Below the pieces are notes generated by a model. That model was not told the DNA's origin and ran no database searches. It saw nothing but the letters and a program-made list of their open reading frames with translations. From Pseudohoeflea sp964511625 (GTDB taxonomy: Bacteria; Pseudomonadota; Alphaproteobacteria; Rhizobiales; Rhizobiaceae), in the NCBI GenBank assembly GCA_964511625.1, contig CAZEJG010000017.1:13115-77114 (forward strand): a stretch of 64,000 bases of DNA, given 5' to 3'. Positions 45,135 to 54,039 of the stretch are shown in pieces. Every line of letters starts with the position of its first letter. Within the stretch, counting starts at the first letter, position 1. A program made the position numbers and the translations under genes.

Positions 45135-45274
45135 GTCATCCTCGGGCGCGCGAAGCGCGAACCGGGGATCCAGCAGCGCGCAAGTCCTTGCGCGCGAAGG
45201 ACTCCGCCTTCGTGGAATTTATTGACAGCTTTCGGCTCTGGATTCCGGGTTCGGCTCCGCCGCCCCGGAATGAC
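45135..45274. repeat. Intergenic inverted repeat pair, family C
   Basis: Arms at 45135-45173 and 45238-45274 are related inverted copies beginning GTCAT(C/T)C and ending GATCCAG or AATCCAG, with a GC-rich centre. They match the general form of GTCATTCCGG-type repeats common between genes in Hyphomicrobiales. No transposase is present. Confidence 0.7.
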
Positions 45275-45368
45275 GGAGGGACCGAGCCCACCTTCTCTCT
45301 GCCGCCTTGGTGACGTCTCCCTACAAAAGGCCACAAGGGGGGAGAGAGGAAGATTGCCCGGCCCTCGG

Positions 45369-46181
45369 CTACTCTCCCATCACCGCGATCACCGTCCCCG
45401 CCGGCTCGCGCTTCTCGGAATACACAGCTCCATCCGCATAAAGCGCCGAGACCGAGCCGTCGAAGAACAGCGCGTTCGGGCAGTCGAAGGCTTCCCTGAA
45501 GGCCATGCCGAAGCCGTAGAAGTTCACCGGGTCGAGCGAGAGCGCCATCACAACCTCGCCCTCGCTCGTCACGCCGATGCCGTTGCGGGTATAGGTCGAC
45601 GTCCCCTGCACGAGGAAGCGCGGATGCAGCTCGCCGTCGATGACCAGCATCGGGCCGGACTGGGAAGCGATGCGCGGGGTGATCCCGGCCTGCACATAGG
45701 CTTCGGTCTCCATCACGCCGGCCTTGCCGGCCTGATCGACATAGAAGATCCCGTTGGGTTTCAGGTAGAAATTGCCGAAGCCGCCGGAGGTGTTGACCGG
45801 CGCGATCTCCGCCCCCTCCTCGACCAGCAGCCCCACCGGGCTCAGGTCGGAATGGTACATGCCGGCATTCATGGCGACGATCGGCTCGCGCCCCTCCGCC
45901 TTCATGTGCGCGACAAAACCCTCGACGTCTCCCCAGGGCTTACCGTCCGGGCCGGCGTGGAAAAGCTCGATGTCGGCGCTTGCCGGATCGATTTCGCAGA
46001 CGACATAGCGAGTGCCATCGACGCTCGTCCTGCGGCAGATGTCGGTCAATCGCTCCACCTCGCTCCCTTCCACGCCCTGCGCCGGCGCGATATCCGCGCG
46101 CCGGGCGAGAAACCACCACAGCGCAAGGAGGAGAGCAAGAAAGATCGAGAGCGCGATCAGAAGCAGGCGATAGCGATTCAT
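45369..46181 (-). CDS. DUF2233 (phosphodiester glycosidase-like) membrane-anchored protein
   Basis: A 270-residue protein with an N-terminal transmembrane anchor (RYRLLLIALSIFLALLLALW, residues 3-22) and a periplasmic DUF2233/NAGPA-like domain: VAMNAGMYHSDLSPVGLLVE, NTSGGFGNFYLKPNG and LFFDGSVSALY are characteristic. The related human enzyme cleaves GlcNAc phosphodiesters; the bacterial substrates are mostly unknown. The ATG at 46181 was preferred to a GTG at 46205. It is divergent from grxD. Confidence 0.87.
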   Translation of the reverse strand: MNRYRLLLIALSIFLALLLALWWFLARRADIAPAQGVEGSEVERLTDICRRTSVDGTRYVVCEIDPASADIELFHAGPDGKPWGDVEGFVAHMKAEGREPIVAMNAGMYHSDLSPVGLLVEEGAEIAPVNTSGGFGNFYLKPNGIFYVDQAGKAGVMETEAYVQAGITPRIASQSGPMLVIDGELHPRFLVQGTSTYTRNGIGVTSEGEVVMALSLDPVNFYGFGMAFREAFDCPNALFFDGSVSALYADGAVYSEKREPAGTVIAVMGE

Positions 46182-46295
46182 GCGTGAAATCCCGTGGGCC
46201 GACACCGGCCGGTCCGCTTGTATTGTCGCCGCCGAAGGGCTATTTCAGGGCAAGAACCCCGTCGGGCCTTGAACCCGGATGCGAAAGGACAGTCC

Positions 46296-46628
46296 ATGAC
46301 CGCCATCAATGAATTCATCGACAATGAAGTCAAATCCAACGACGTCGTCCTGTTCATGAAGGGCACGCCGCAGTTTCCGCAGTGCGGGTTTTCCGGTCAG
46401 GTCGTGCAGATCCTCGACTATCTCGGCGTCCCCTACAAGGGCATCAACGTGCTCGCCGACGACGATCTTCGCCAGGGCATCAAGGACTATTCCAACTGGC
46501 CGACTATTCCGCAGCTCTACGTGAAGGGCGAGTTCGTCGGCGGCTGCGACATTATCCGCGAGATGTTCCAGGCCAGCGAACTGCAGCAGCACCTCGAAGA
46601 AAAGGGCGTGCCGGTCAAGGCGGCCTGA
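46296..46628 (+). CDS. grxD: Monothiol glutaredoxin, Grx4 type
   Basis: A 110-residue CGFS glutaredoxin (MKGTPQFPQCGFSGQVVQIL). It also shows the WPTIPQLYVKGEFVGGCDI segment that binds glutathione. Grx4 proteins carry a [2Fe-2S] cluster, alone or with BolA, and bolA is nearby at 44230. The start at 46296 has AAAGGAC upstream; the frame is open further upstream without conserved sequence. A terminator follows. Confidence 0.95.
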   Translation: MTAINEFIDNEVKSNDVVLFMKGTPQFPQCGFSGQVVQILDYLGVPYKGINVLADDDLRQGIKDYSNWPTIPQLYVKGEFVGGCDIIREMFQASELQQHLEEKGVPVKAA

Positions 46629-46657
46629 TCGAGAAGGAACATCAAGAAACGGTTGGA

Positions 46658-46683
46658 AGAGGCGGATTTTCCGCCTCTTTTCG
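46658..46683 (+). terminator. Rho-independent terminator after grxD
   Basis: AGAGGCGGA pairs with TCCGCCTCT across a short T loop and runs into TTTTCG. It lies 30 bases after the grxD stop. Confidence 0.88.
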
Positions 46684-46752
46684 TTTCCGCAGTGGAGTTT
46701 ACCCAGAGCCGCACTAAGTTCGTTTCACGATCAAAAAGCAAGGAGGATGCCC

Positions 46753-47235
46753 ATGACCTGGACCGTGTACCTGTCCGGCGAAATCCATACCGACTGGCGC
46801 GAGCAGATCGCGGCCGGGGCGAAGGCCGCAAACCTGCCGGTCGCGTTTTCCGCGCCGGTCACCCATCACGAAGCCTCGGACGATGTCGGGGTGGCGATCC
46901 TGGGGTCGGAGCCGAACAAGTTCTGGCATGATCACAAGGGCGCCCAGATCAACGCTATCCGCACCCGCACGCTGATCGGCAAGGCCGACATCGTCGTCGT
47001 GCGCTTCGGCGAGAAGTACAAGCAGTGGAACGCCGCCTTTGATGCCGGTTATGCCGCAGCCCTCGGCAAGCCGCTTATCGTGATGCATCAGGACGAGCAT
47101 GCCCACGCGCTCAAGGAAGTCGACGCCGCTGCCCTTGCCGTCGCGAAGACGCCCGACGAGATCGTCGCAATTCTGGACTACGTGATCAACGGCACGCTTT
47201 CCGGCTATACCGACGCACAGGAAGCCGCGCAGTGA
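46753..47235 (+). CDS. YtoQ family protein
   Basis: A 160-residue protein of the YtoQ family, related to nucleoside 2-deoxyribosyltransferase folds (VYLSGEIHTDWREQI, IGKADIVVVRFGEKYKQWNA, AAFDAGYAAALGKPLIV). The first ATG at 46747 touches the AGGAGG site, so the ATG at 46753 (six-base spacing) is the likely start. The biological role is unknown. The next gene overlaps its stop by four bases (GTGA). Confidence 0.87.
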   Translation: MTWTVYLSGEIHTDWREQIAAGAKAANLPVAFSAPVTHHEASDDVGVAILGSEPNKFWHDHKGAQINAIRTRTLIGKADIVVVRFGEKYKQWNAAFDAGYAAALGKPLIVMHQDEHAHALKEVDAAALAVAKTPDEIVAILDYVINGTLSGYTDAQEAAQ

Positions 47236-47954
47236 GCGAGGCGGGCTTTTCCGGTTTCGGCCCGCAGACCCTGCCCTTCCTCAAGGCGCTCGGCTTTCAC
47301 CAGTCGAAGGAGTGGTTCGAGGAGAACCGCTCAATCTACGAGACCGAGCTTCAGCAGCCGCTCGCCGCGCTGATGGAAGATCTCGCGTCGCGCTTCGCCG
47401 ACGAAGACATACCGCTCACCTGTTCCGCCAAAACCTCGGTCTTCCGCATCAACCGCGACGTTCGGTTTTCCAAGAACAAGGAGCCCTACAAGACCAATCT
47501 CGGCGCGGTCGTCACCCGCTCGGGCTCGAAAAAGGATCCGGGGCTCCTCTATATCAACATCGCGCCCGACAACTGCTTCCTCGCCGCCGGCTTCTACCGT
47601 CTCGAGGGCGAGGAACTGCGCGCCTTCCGTGAGGCGATCATCGAGCGGCCGGGCGAATTCCGCGCGGCAACAGCGCCGCTGATCCAGCAGGGCTACAGCT
47701 TCATCGATCGCGACAGGCTCAAGCGTCCGCCGCGCGGCTTCGAAGGGATCGAAAACGCCGAAACGCTCGAACTTCTCAAGCTCAAGCATATTGCCCTCTC
47801 AAAACCTTTCGACCCGAAGCTCCTCGAAGGGCGGGCTCTCATCGACGAAATGGTGGCCGTCGCCCGCGCCGCCCTGCCACTTCTCGAATTCGGCTGGCGC
47901 ATCGTCGACCCCTTCCGCGAGGTCGCGGGCGAGGTGCCGGCCGGGCGGCGGTAG
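47232..47954 (+). CDS. DUF2461 family protein
   Basis: A 240-residue protein with the DUF2461 signature: FGPQTLPFLKALGFHQSKEW, KTSVFRINRDVRFSKNKEPY and GFYRLEGEELRAFREAI. The family is widespread, likely cytoplasmic, and has no known function. The GTG start overlaps the YtoQ stop, so the two are co-translated. Confidence 0.88.
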   Translation: MSEAGFSGFGPQTLPFLKALGFHQSKEWFEENRSIYETELQQPLAALMEDLASRFADEDIPLTCSAKTSVFRINRDVRFSKNKEPYKTNLGAVVTRSGSKKDPGLLYINIAPDNCFLAAGFYRLEGEELRAFREAIIERPGEFRAATAPLIQQGYSFIDRDRLKRPPRGFEGIENAETLELLKLKHIALSKPFDPKLLEGRALIDEMVAVARAALPLLEFGWRIVDPFREVAGEVPAGRR

Positions 47955-47983
47955 GGCTTAAACTTTCCAGTTCGCGCCAGTCG

Positions 47984-47998
47984 GTCAACATTGTTGAC
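47984..47998. promoter_or_regulatory. Perfect 7-1-7 palindrome upstream of the MFS gene, operator candidate
   Basis: GTCAACA-T-TGTTGAC lies 176 bases upstream of the MFS start and overlaps a TTGACA that could serve as a -35 element. A MarR- or TetR-type repressor could bind such a site; no such gene is adjacent, so the assignment is tentative. Confidence 0.45.
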
Positions 47999-48173
47999 AT
48001 ATTGGGTATTGCTCGTTTGCGGCTCCGGCGTTACCTAGACTTGGTGCGGCAGGCCGCGAGCCATCTCCCGCACCTCGACCAGCGCCCCCGGACGTCTCGC
48101 CCGGCCGCGCGAACCTCGTTTGACAACCGATCGCAAGACGCGCGCTTTCAGTGCCGCGACGGATGGAGTGACC

Positions 48174-49433
48174 ATGCTCGACAAGAAGTCCGACCAGCAA
48201 TCCGCTGCCCCGGCGCCGAGCTACAGACTGCCCGGCACCATAGGCTTCAACGAGTTCATCGTGCTGATGGCAGCGCTCACCTCCATTGTCGCCTTCTCGA
48301 TCGACATCATCCTGCCGGCCCTCGCCGAGATCGGCAGCGGCTACCGCCTCGCCGACGACAACGACCGCCAGCTGGTGATCGTCGCCTTCACCGTGAGCTT
48401 CGGCATCACCCAGCTCGCCTTCGGGCCGCTGGCCGACCGCTTCGGGCGAAAGATCCTGATGATCGGCGCCCTGCTGTTTTATGCCTGCGCCTCGTTTGCG
48501 GCCAGCTACGCCCCCAGCTTCGAGTTCCTGCTGGCCGCCCGCGTGTGTCAGGCCGTGGGCGCGGCCGGTGTGCGCATCACCACCTCGGCCGTCATCCGCG
48601 ACTGTTTCGAGGGTCGCGACATGGCGCGGGTCATGAGCTACATCTTCACAACCTTCATGGTGGTGCCGATCTTCGCGCCGGCGATCGGTCAGGGCATCAT
48701 GCTGATGGCCGAGTGGCACTGGATCTTCACCTTGCTCGGCATCGGCTCGCTGATGCTCGCGTTCTGGGCGCACAGCAGAATCAAGGAGACGCTGCGGCCT
48801 GAAAACAGACGCAGCCTGGCCATCGGCTCGATCGCCCGGGCCGCTGTGGAAATCGCCACCAATCGCGTTGCGGCGGGTTATTCGCTGGCCTCGACCCTGT
48901 TCTTTGGCGCGCTGATGTCGATGGTGGTCTCGGTCCAACAGATCTTCGACGACATCTACGGGCTCGGAAACTGGTTCGCGCTCGCCTTTGCCGCCAACGC
49001 CGTCGGCATGGCGATCACGAGCTTCATGAACGCCCGACTGGTGCGCACTGTCGGCATGCGTCGCATGTCGCACGGCGCCATGGTCTGCTTCGTCGGTTCA
49101 TCCTTCATTCTGTTCATGGCCTCACAGTTCGGAACCCCACCGTTCCTGGTCACCTTCGTACTAATGGCGATCTGCATGATGAGCTTCGGTCTCGTCGCCG
49201 GCAATTACAACTCGATCGCCATGCAGCCGCTCGGCCATATCGCCGGCACCGCCACCTCGCTGATCGGAACGCTGACCTTCACCGGCGGCGCCGTTCTCGG
49301 CGGCCTCGTCGGCCAGTCCTTCGACGGCACGATCACACCGCTCGCCTCCGCCTTTTTCGCTTTCGGGCTGGGATCGCTGCTGATCGTGCTGATCACCGAG
49401 CGCGGCAAGCTGTTCACCGTCGAAAACGGCTGA
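48174..49433 (+). CDS. MFS multidrug exporter, Bcr/CflA type
   Basis: A 419-residue inner-membrane transporter with twelve predicted spans. The MFS signature GPLADRFGRKIL is in the loop after helix 2; early LPALAEIG and RVCQAVGAAGVRI segments resemble Bcr/CflA drug exporters. I chose the ATG at 48174 (GGAG upstream) over a TTG at 48120. It is convergent with ilvA, stops 15 bases apart. Substrates cannot be told. Confidence 0.87.
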   Translation: MLDKKSDQQSAAPAPSYRLPGTIGFNEFIVLMAALTSIVAFSIDIILPALAEIGSGYRLADDNDRQLVIVAFTVSFGITQLAFGPLADRFGRKILMIGALLFYACASFAASYAPSFEFLLAARVCQAVGAAGVRITTSAVIRDCFEGRDMARVMSYIFTTFMVVPIFAPAIGQGIMLMAEWHWIFTLLGIGSLMLAFWAHSRIKETLRPENRRSLAIGSIARAAVEIATNRVAAGYSLASTLFFGALMSMVVSVQQIFDDIYGLGNWFALAFAANAVGMAITSFMNARLVRTVGMRRMSHGAMVCFVGSSFILFMASQFGTPPFLVTFVLMAICMMSFGLVAGNYNSIAMQPLGHIAGTATSLIGTLTFTGGAVLGGLVGQSFDGTITPLASAFFAFGLGSLLIVLITERGKLFTVENG

Positions 49434-49448
49434 CGCGAGCGCTTTCGC

Positions 49449-50723
49449 TCAGATGAGCAGGTTGGAGATGATCTCGTTGTCGGTGATGTCCTCGTAGCCC
49501 ATCCCCGCCTCTTCGAAAGCGGCCTTGAGCCTGGGAAAATTCTCCGGTGATTTCGTCTCGATACCGATCAGGATCGAACCGAAATTGCGGGCCGATTTCT
49601 TCAGGTACTCGAAGCGGGCGATATCGTCCTCGGGCCCGAGCAGTTCGAGGAAATCCCTGAGCGCGCCGGGGCGCTGCGGCAGCCGCAGGATGAAATACTT
49701 CTTCAGCCCGGCGTAGCGCATGGCGCGCTCCTTGACGTCGGGCAGCCGCTCGAAATCGAAATTGCCGCCGGATACGATCACGACGATGGTCTTGCCCGCC
49801 ACCTTCTCCCTGGGCAGCGACTCGAGCGCAGTGAGCGCGAGCGCGCCGGCCGGTTCGAGCACGATGCCTTCGGTGTTCAGCATCTCGCCGATCGTCACGC
49901 AGATGGCGTTTTCCGGCGGGGTCACCACCTGATCGGCCGGAAAATGCTTCAGCAGGTCAAAATTCAGCGCCCCGATCTCGGCCACCGCCGCGCCGTCGAC
50001 GAAATTGTCGACCTTCGGCAGTTTCAGCCGGCGTCCAGCCCTCAGGCTTTCGGCGAGGCTCGGCGCGCCGGCCGGCTCGGCGAAGAGAAAAGCCTCGTCC
50101 GGCAGCCGGTCCTCGAAATAGCGGGTGATGCCGGCGGCTAGTCCGCCCCCGCCGACCGGCAGGATCACCAGGTCGGGCGTCTCGCCTTCGGGCAGTTGCG
50201 CGGCGATCTCGGCGGCCACGGTCGCCTGTCCCTCGACGATGTCGATATGGTCGAAGGGCGGCGCCATCATGGCCCGATTGTCGCGCGCGAAATCGATCGC
50301 GGCGGCATAGCAGGCGTCGAACGTGTCGCCGATCATGCGGATCTCGATGAATTCGCCGCCGAAGGTGCGGGTCTTGTCGATCTTCTGCTGCGGCGTCGTC
50401 ACCGGCATGAAGACCACGCCCTTGCGGCCGAAATGCCGGCAGACATAGGCAAACCCTTGCGCGTGATTGCCGGCAGAGGCGCAGACGAACATGTCCGGCC
50501 CGCCGTCGACTGCGATCGCCTTGCGGATGAAGTTGAAGGCGCCCCGGATCTTGTAGGACCTGACGGGCGAGAGATCCTCGCGCTTGAGCCAGACGCGGGC
50601 GCCGTGGCGCGCGGTCAGATGGTCGTTAAGCTGGAGCGGCGTTTCGGCGAACAGCTCGCGCATCTCGGTGAGCGCCGCCTCGACCCTTGTGGGAAAGCCA
50701 TCGGGCGATTGAGTTTTGTCCAT
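49449..50723 (-). CDS. ilvA: Threonine dehydratase (biosynthetic type)
   Basis: A 424-residue PLP enzyme making 2-oxobutanoate from threonine for isoleucine synthesis. The PLP lysine is in SPVRSYKIRGAF; ASAGNHAQG and PVGGGGLAAG bind the cofactor. A single C-terminal ACT-like regulatory domain (about residues 330-424, KKYFILRLPQRPGALRDFLE) is present, the one-ACT architecture seen in many bacteria instead of the E. coli two-domain form. The start at 50723 is divergent from trkH. Confidence 0.93.
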   Translation of the reverse strand: MDKTQSPDGFPTRVEAALTEMRELFAETPLQLNDHLTARHGARVWLKREDLSPVRSYKIRGAFNFIRKAIAVDGGPDMFVCASAGNHAQGFAYVCRHFGRKGVVFMPVTTPQQKIDKTRTFGGEFIEIRMIGDTFDACYAAAIDFARDNRAMMAPPFDHIDIVEGQATVAAEIAAQLPEGETPDLVILPVGGGGLAAGITRYFEDRLPDEAFLFAEPAGAPSLAESLRAGRRLKLPKVDNFVDGAAVAEIGALNFDLLKHFPADQVVTPPENAICVTIGEMLNTEGIVLEPAGALALTALESLPREKVAGKTIVVIVSGGNFDFERLPDVKERAMRYAGLKKYFILRLPQRPGALRDFLELLGPEDDIARFEYLKKSARNFGSILIGIETKSPENFPRLKAAFEEAGMGYEDITDNEIISNLLI

Positions 50724-50781
50724 GGGCGGTCTATTGCATGGCGATTGCCGAAAGCCAACCGGAAACGGGCGGCGCGGCGCG

Positions 50782-52251
50782 ATGACGGGGCATGGCGTGA
50801 ACGGCCAGACATTACGATCCGCGATCTTCATCGCCGCCATATTCGGTCTCTACCTCGCCACGGCCATGCTGGTTCCGGCCATGGTGGACCTCTACTATTC
50901 CAATGACGACTGGAAGGTCTTCACGCTCTCCGCCTTCTTTATCGGCGGCGGCAGCCTCGCCGCGGCCATGGCGACCCGCGGCAATCCCGCCCCCTTCTCC
51001 AAGCGTCTGGGCTTTCTCGTCGTCAACCTGCTGTGGCTGACGCTGGCCTTCGCCGGTGCGGTGCCGATCTATCTCTCCTCGCTCGGCATCGGCTTCGTCG
51101 ACGCGCTGTTCGAAAGCGTGTCGGCGGTCACCACCACCGGCTCGACCGTCATCAGCGGGCTCGACCATCTGGCCCCCGGCATCCTGATCTGGCGATCGCT
51201 GCTGCAGTGGATCGGCGGCATCGGTATCGTGGCTCTGGGCCTTCTCGTGCTGCCGTTCCTGCGCGTCGGCGGCTTTTCCTATTTCAAGATGGAATCCTCG
51301 GACACCAACGAAAAGCCGTTCGCCCGTTTCGCCGTCTTCGTGCGTGCCTTCTTCGCCATCTATTTCGGCCTGACGGCCGCCTGCGCGCTGCTCTACGGCA
51401 CCTTCGGCATGGGCATCTTCGACGCCGTCAACCATGCGATGACGACGATGGCGACCGGCGGCTTTTCGACCCGCGACGCCTCCTTCGGGGCCTTCGATTC
51501 CCTCCCGCTTCTGTGGACATCGACCGTCTTCATGACGATCGCCGGCATGCCGTTTTCGGTGCTCATCCTGTTCATGGCGCGGGGCCGGCTCGAGGCGCTC
51601 AAGGACCCGCAGATCATCGCCTATCTCCTGATCATCGCGGTGGCGACGCTGCTGGTGACGGTCTATCTGAGGCTCGGCAACGGCGACAGCTTTGCCCATG
51701 CGATCACCCATTCGGCCTTCAACATCGTCTCCATCATCACCACCACCGGCTACGCGTCGAGCGACTACACCCAGTGGGGTCCGTTCATGGTGGCGATCGC
51801 CTTTTTCCTCACCTTCATCGGTGGCTGCTCGGGTTCGACCGCCGGCGGCATCAAGGCCTACCGCCTCGTCATCATCACCAGCGCCGTGCGCGCCGGCGTG
51901 CGGCGGCTCATCTATCCGCACGGAATCCACAACATCCGCTACGGCACGGTGACGGTCGATCCGGAGATGGTGCGCTCGGTGATGCTGTTCATCTGCTCCT
52001 ATCTCTTCCTCTGGGTGGTCGGGGCGATAGCGCTTGCCGCCACCGGCCTCGATCTCGAAACCGCCGCCTCCGGCTCCATAACCGCGCTCGCCAATGTCGG
52101 CCCCGGCATCGGCGACCTCATCGGACCGGCCGGCAACTTCGCCATTCTCAGCGATCCGGCGAAGATCATCCTGTCGATCCTCATGCTGATGGGTCGTCTG
52201 GAAATCCTGGTCATGCTGGTTCTGTTCTCGCCGCTCTTCTGGCGCGACTGA
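50782..52251 (+). CDS. trkH: TrkH-family potassium/sodium uptake channel subunit
   Basis: A 489-residue membrane protein of the TrkH/KtrB superfamily. Four pore loops contribute filter motifs TTTGSTV, ATGGFST, TTTGYA and ANVGPGI, each with the conserved Gly. GGCSGSTAGGIKAYR is the TrkH hallmark. It works with a cytosolic TrkA-type NAD-binding protein that is not in this window. The start at 50782 is preferred to an upstream TTG-type extension because the latter overlaps the ilvA promoter. Confidence 0.93.
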   Translation: MTGHGVNGQTLRSAIFIAAIFGLYLATAMLVPAMVDLYYSNDDWKVFTLSAFFIGGGSLAAAMATRGNPAPFSKRLGFLVVNLLWLTLAFAGAVPIYLSSLGIGFVDALFESVSAVTTTGSTVISGLDHLAPGILIWRSLLQWIGGIGIVALGLLVLPFLRVGGFSYFKMESSDTNEKPFARFAVFVRAFFAIYFGLTAACALLYGTFGMGIFDAVNHAMTTMATGGFSTRDASFGAFDSLPLLWTSTVFMTIAGMPFSVLILFMARGRLEALKDPQIIAYLLIIAVATLLVTVYLRLGNGDSFAHAITHSAFNIVSIITTTGYASSDYTQWGPFMVAIAFFLTFIGGCSGSTAGGIKAYRLVIITSAVRAGVRRLIYPHGIHNIRYGTVTVDPEMVRSVMLFICSYLFLWVVGAIALAATGLDLETAASGSITALANVGPGIGDLIGPAGNFAILSDPAKIILSILMLMGRLEILVMLVLFSPLFWRD

Positions 52252-52358
52252 GCGCGCGGTTGCGCGAAAGACGATCCGACCTCAATCCTTTCGGGTGTTT
52301 TTTAGCAGTCCATTAACCCTGTTCGACCTAGGGTTGGAGGGAGATGCGGAGGTTGAAC

Positions 52359-53867
52359 ATGCATGCGTTGAATCGAGCTGTCGCAGCCGAGGAGGATCCG
52401 GCCGCCACGACGGTTTCAGATCTGCCGTCGCCTGAGACCGCCATCGCGGCCCCGGAGGAAATCGACAAGCTCAAGGGCGCGATGAACCAGATCGGCGCGC
52501 GTATCGGCGAATTGTCGGTCAACATCGCCGATACGTCCGGCGTCGTCGGCGACGTATCCAAGGCGCTGTCGCGGCACGCCGAGGATTTTCACGTCCTGAC
52601 CGGCGACATCGAGTTGATCTCGACATCCAACCAGACCGTGGCCGAAGCTTCGCGCGGCGCGATCGAGGCGGCCCAGTCCACGCGTCTCGGCCTTGCCGAG
52701 ACCACCGAAAGCATGTCCGGGATCATGGTCAGCGCGGTCGACGACCTCAAGTCGATGGCCAACAGCGCCGGTGAGGTCACCCGCGTGCTCGATGAGATTT
52801 CGCAGCAGATCCGCGAGATCCACTCCTTCTCCGAGGCCATCCGCGGCATCGCCACCCAGACGCAGCTCCTCGCCGTCAATGCCGGCATCATGGCAGCCCA
52901 TGCGGGTGAAGCCGGTCGCGGCTTCGCCGTGGTCGCCGAAGCCGTCAAGCAGCTCGCCGACAAGACCGGAACCGTCTCGCGCGACATGGTCGCCCGGCTC
53001 GAGGCGATGCGCGGCGTCGTCACCGACCTGCAGGCGCGCAACAGCGAAAACGAGACGGTGGCGAAAGCCGCCTATCAACGCTCGACCCAGATCGATGCCG
53101 AGCTCGAGAAATTCAACGGCTTCGGCCGCACCGTCGAGGGCATGATCGGCGACATCGAGCGGATCACCGCGCCGGTGGAGAACACGACGCAGATCTGCAC
53201 CCGGGTGCTCGCCCGCGTCTCCGAACTCGACCACGAGATCGTGGGGTCCAGCACGCAGCTGACCAACGCCTCCCACCGCATCGACAAGCTCGTTGGCTTC
53301 TCCGAGGACGTCATCGGTCTCGTCGCGGCCAGCGGCATCGAAACCGAGGACACGCCGCTGATCCGCCGCTGCATCGAGGCGGCGCAGGAGGTGGGCGCCC
53401 TCTTCGAGAATGCCATCGACGCCGGCATGTGTTCGCTCGGGGACCTGTTCGACGAGACGTATGTGCCGGTACCGAACACCGATCCGCAGCAGGTCATCAC
53501 CCGTTTCACGAAACTCACCGATACGCTGATGCCGGAGATCCAGGAAGGCATGCTCGACTTCGATCCGCGCGTCACCTTCTGCGCGGCGGTCGACCGCAAC
53601 GGCTATCTGCCGACGCACAACAAGGTTTATTCGCACCCGCAATCCGACGATCCGGTCTGGAACGCCGCCAATTGCCGCCACCGCCGCATCTTCAACGACC
53701 GCACGGGACTGGCGGCCGGTCGCAACACGCGGCCCTTCCTCTTGCAGACCTATCGGCGCGACATGGGCGGCGGCAAATTCGCGCTCATGAAAGACCTCTC
53801 GGCCCCCATCGAGGTCAAGGGGCGCCACTGGGGCGGGCTCCGGATCGGCTTCAAAATCTCGGTTTAG
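52359..53867 (+). CDS. Soluble methyl-accepting chemotaxis protein with C-terminal Cache-like domain
   Basis: A 502-residue chemoreceptor without transmembrane segments, hence cytosolic. A signalling four-helix bundle occupies about residues 35-300; the hairpin tip reads QTQLLAVNAGIMAAHAGEAG. The C-terminal part (about 370-500), with VDRNGYLPTHNKVYSHPQ and later RRIFNDRTG, resembles a Cache-like sensory module placed after the signalling domain, the reverse of the usual order. GGAGG-TTGAAC precedes the ATG at 52359. Tip residues that E. coli Tsr uses in trimer contacts (Glu385, Arg388) are Met and His here. Confidence 0.85.
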   Translation: MHALNRAVAAEEDPAATTVSDLPSPETAIAAPEEIDKLKGAMNQIGARIGELSVNIADTSGVVGDVSKALSRHAEDFHVLTGDIELISTSNQTVAEASRGAIEAAQSTRLGLAETTESMSGIMVSAVDDLKSMANSAGEVTRVLDEISQQIREIHSFSEAIRGIATQTQLLAVNAGIMAAHAGEAGRGFAVVAEAVKQLADKTGTVSRDMVARLEAMRGVVTDLQARNSENETVAKAAYQRSTQIDAELEKFNGFGRTVEGMIGDIERITAPVENTTQICTRVLARVSELDHEIVGSSTQLTNASHRIDKLVGFSEDVIGLVAASGIETEDTPLIRRCIEAAQEVGALFENAIDAGMCSLGDLFDETYVPVPNTDPQQVITRFTKLTDTLMPEIQEGMLDFDPRVTFCAAVDRNGYLPTHNKVYSHPQSDDPVWNAANCRHRRIFNDRTGLAAGRNTRPFLLQTYRRDMGGGKFALMKDLSAPIEVKGRHWGGLRIGFKISV

Positions 53868-54039
53868 ACCTCGGAGAGGTCCCGCGCTCGAGGCGGACCT
53901 CAAACGCCCCCGTCACTTTTCGGCATCCGCTGGACCATCCCGCCGTTGGTGACGATCCGATCTTGCGCGGGTCCGCCGGAGATGCCAAGTTTTGCAGTGC
54001 AACAAGCAGGGGTCGGCTTGAAGCAAAGGACTGCAAAAG

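Larger units (their letters stand above)
44745..45368. other. Gene-free block of stacked intergenic repeats
   Basis: About 620 bases hold no convincing gene. Nearly the whole stretch is made of the repeat families A, B and C described separately, with short fragments of the same words (CGTCATGCC, CCCTCTCTT) at the left end duplicated in tandem. Open frames crossing it are read through palindromes and carry no recognisable domain. Confidence 0.7.

Noticed and set aside
44745..45368. A CRISPR array in the repeat block
   Set aside because: Copies are few, inverted and unevenly spaced, with no uniform spacers and no cas genes in the window.
44778..46187. A 469-codon frame across the repeat block and the DUF2233 gene
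   Set aside because: It runs through palindromic repeats and then antisense to a well-supported gene.
47984..47998. The 7-1-7 palindrome as part of a mobile element end
   Set aside because: No partner repeat, target duplication or transposase is nearby; an operator is simpler.
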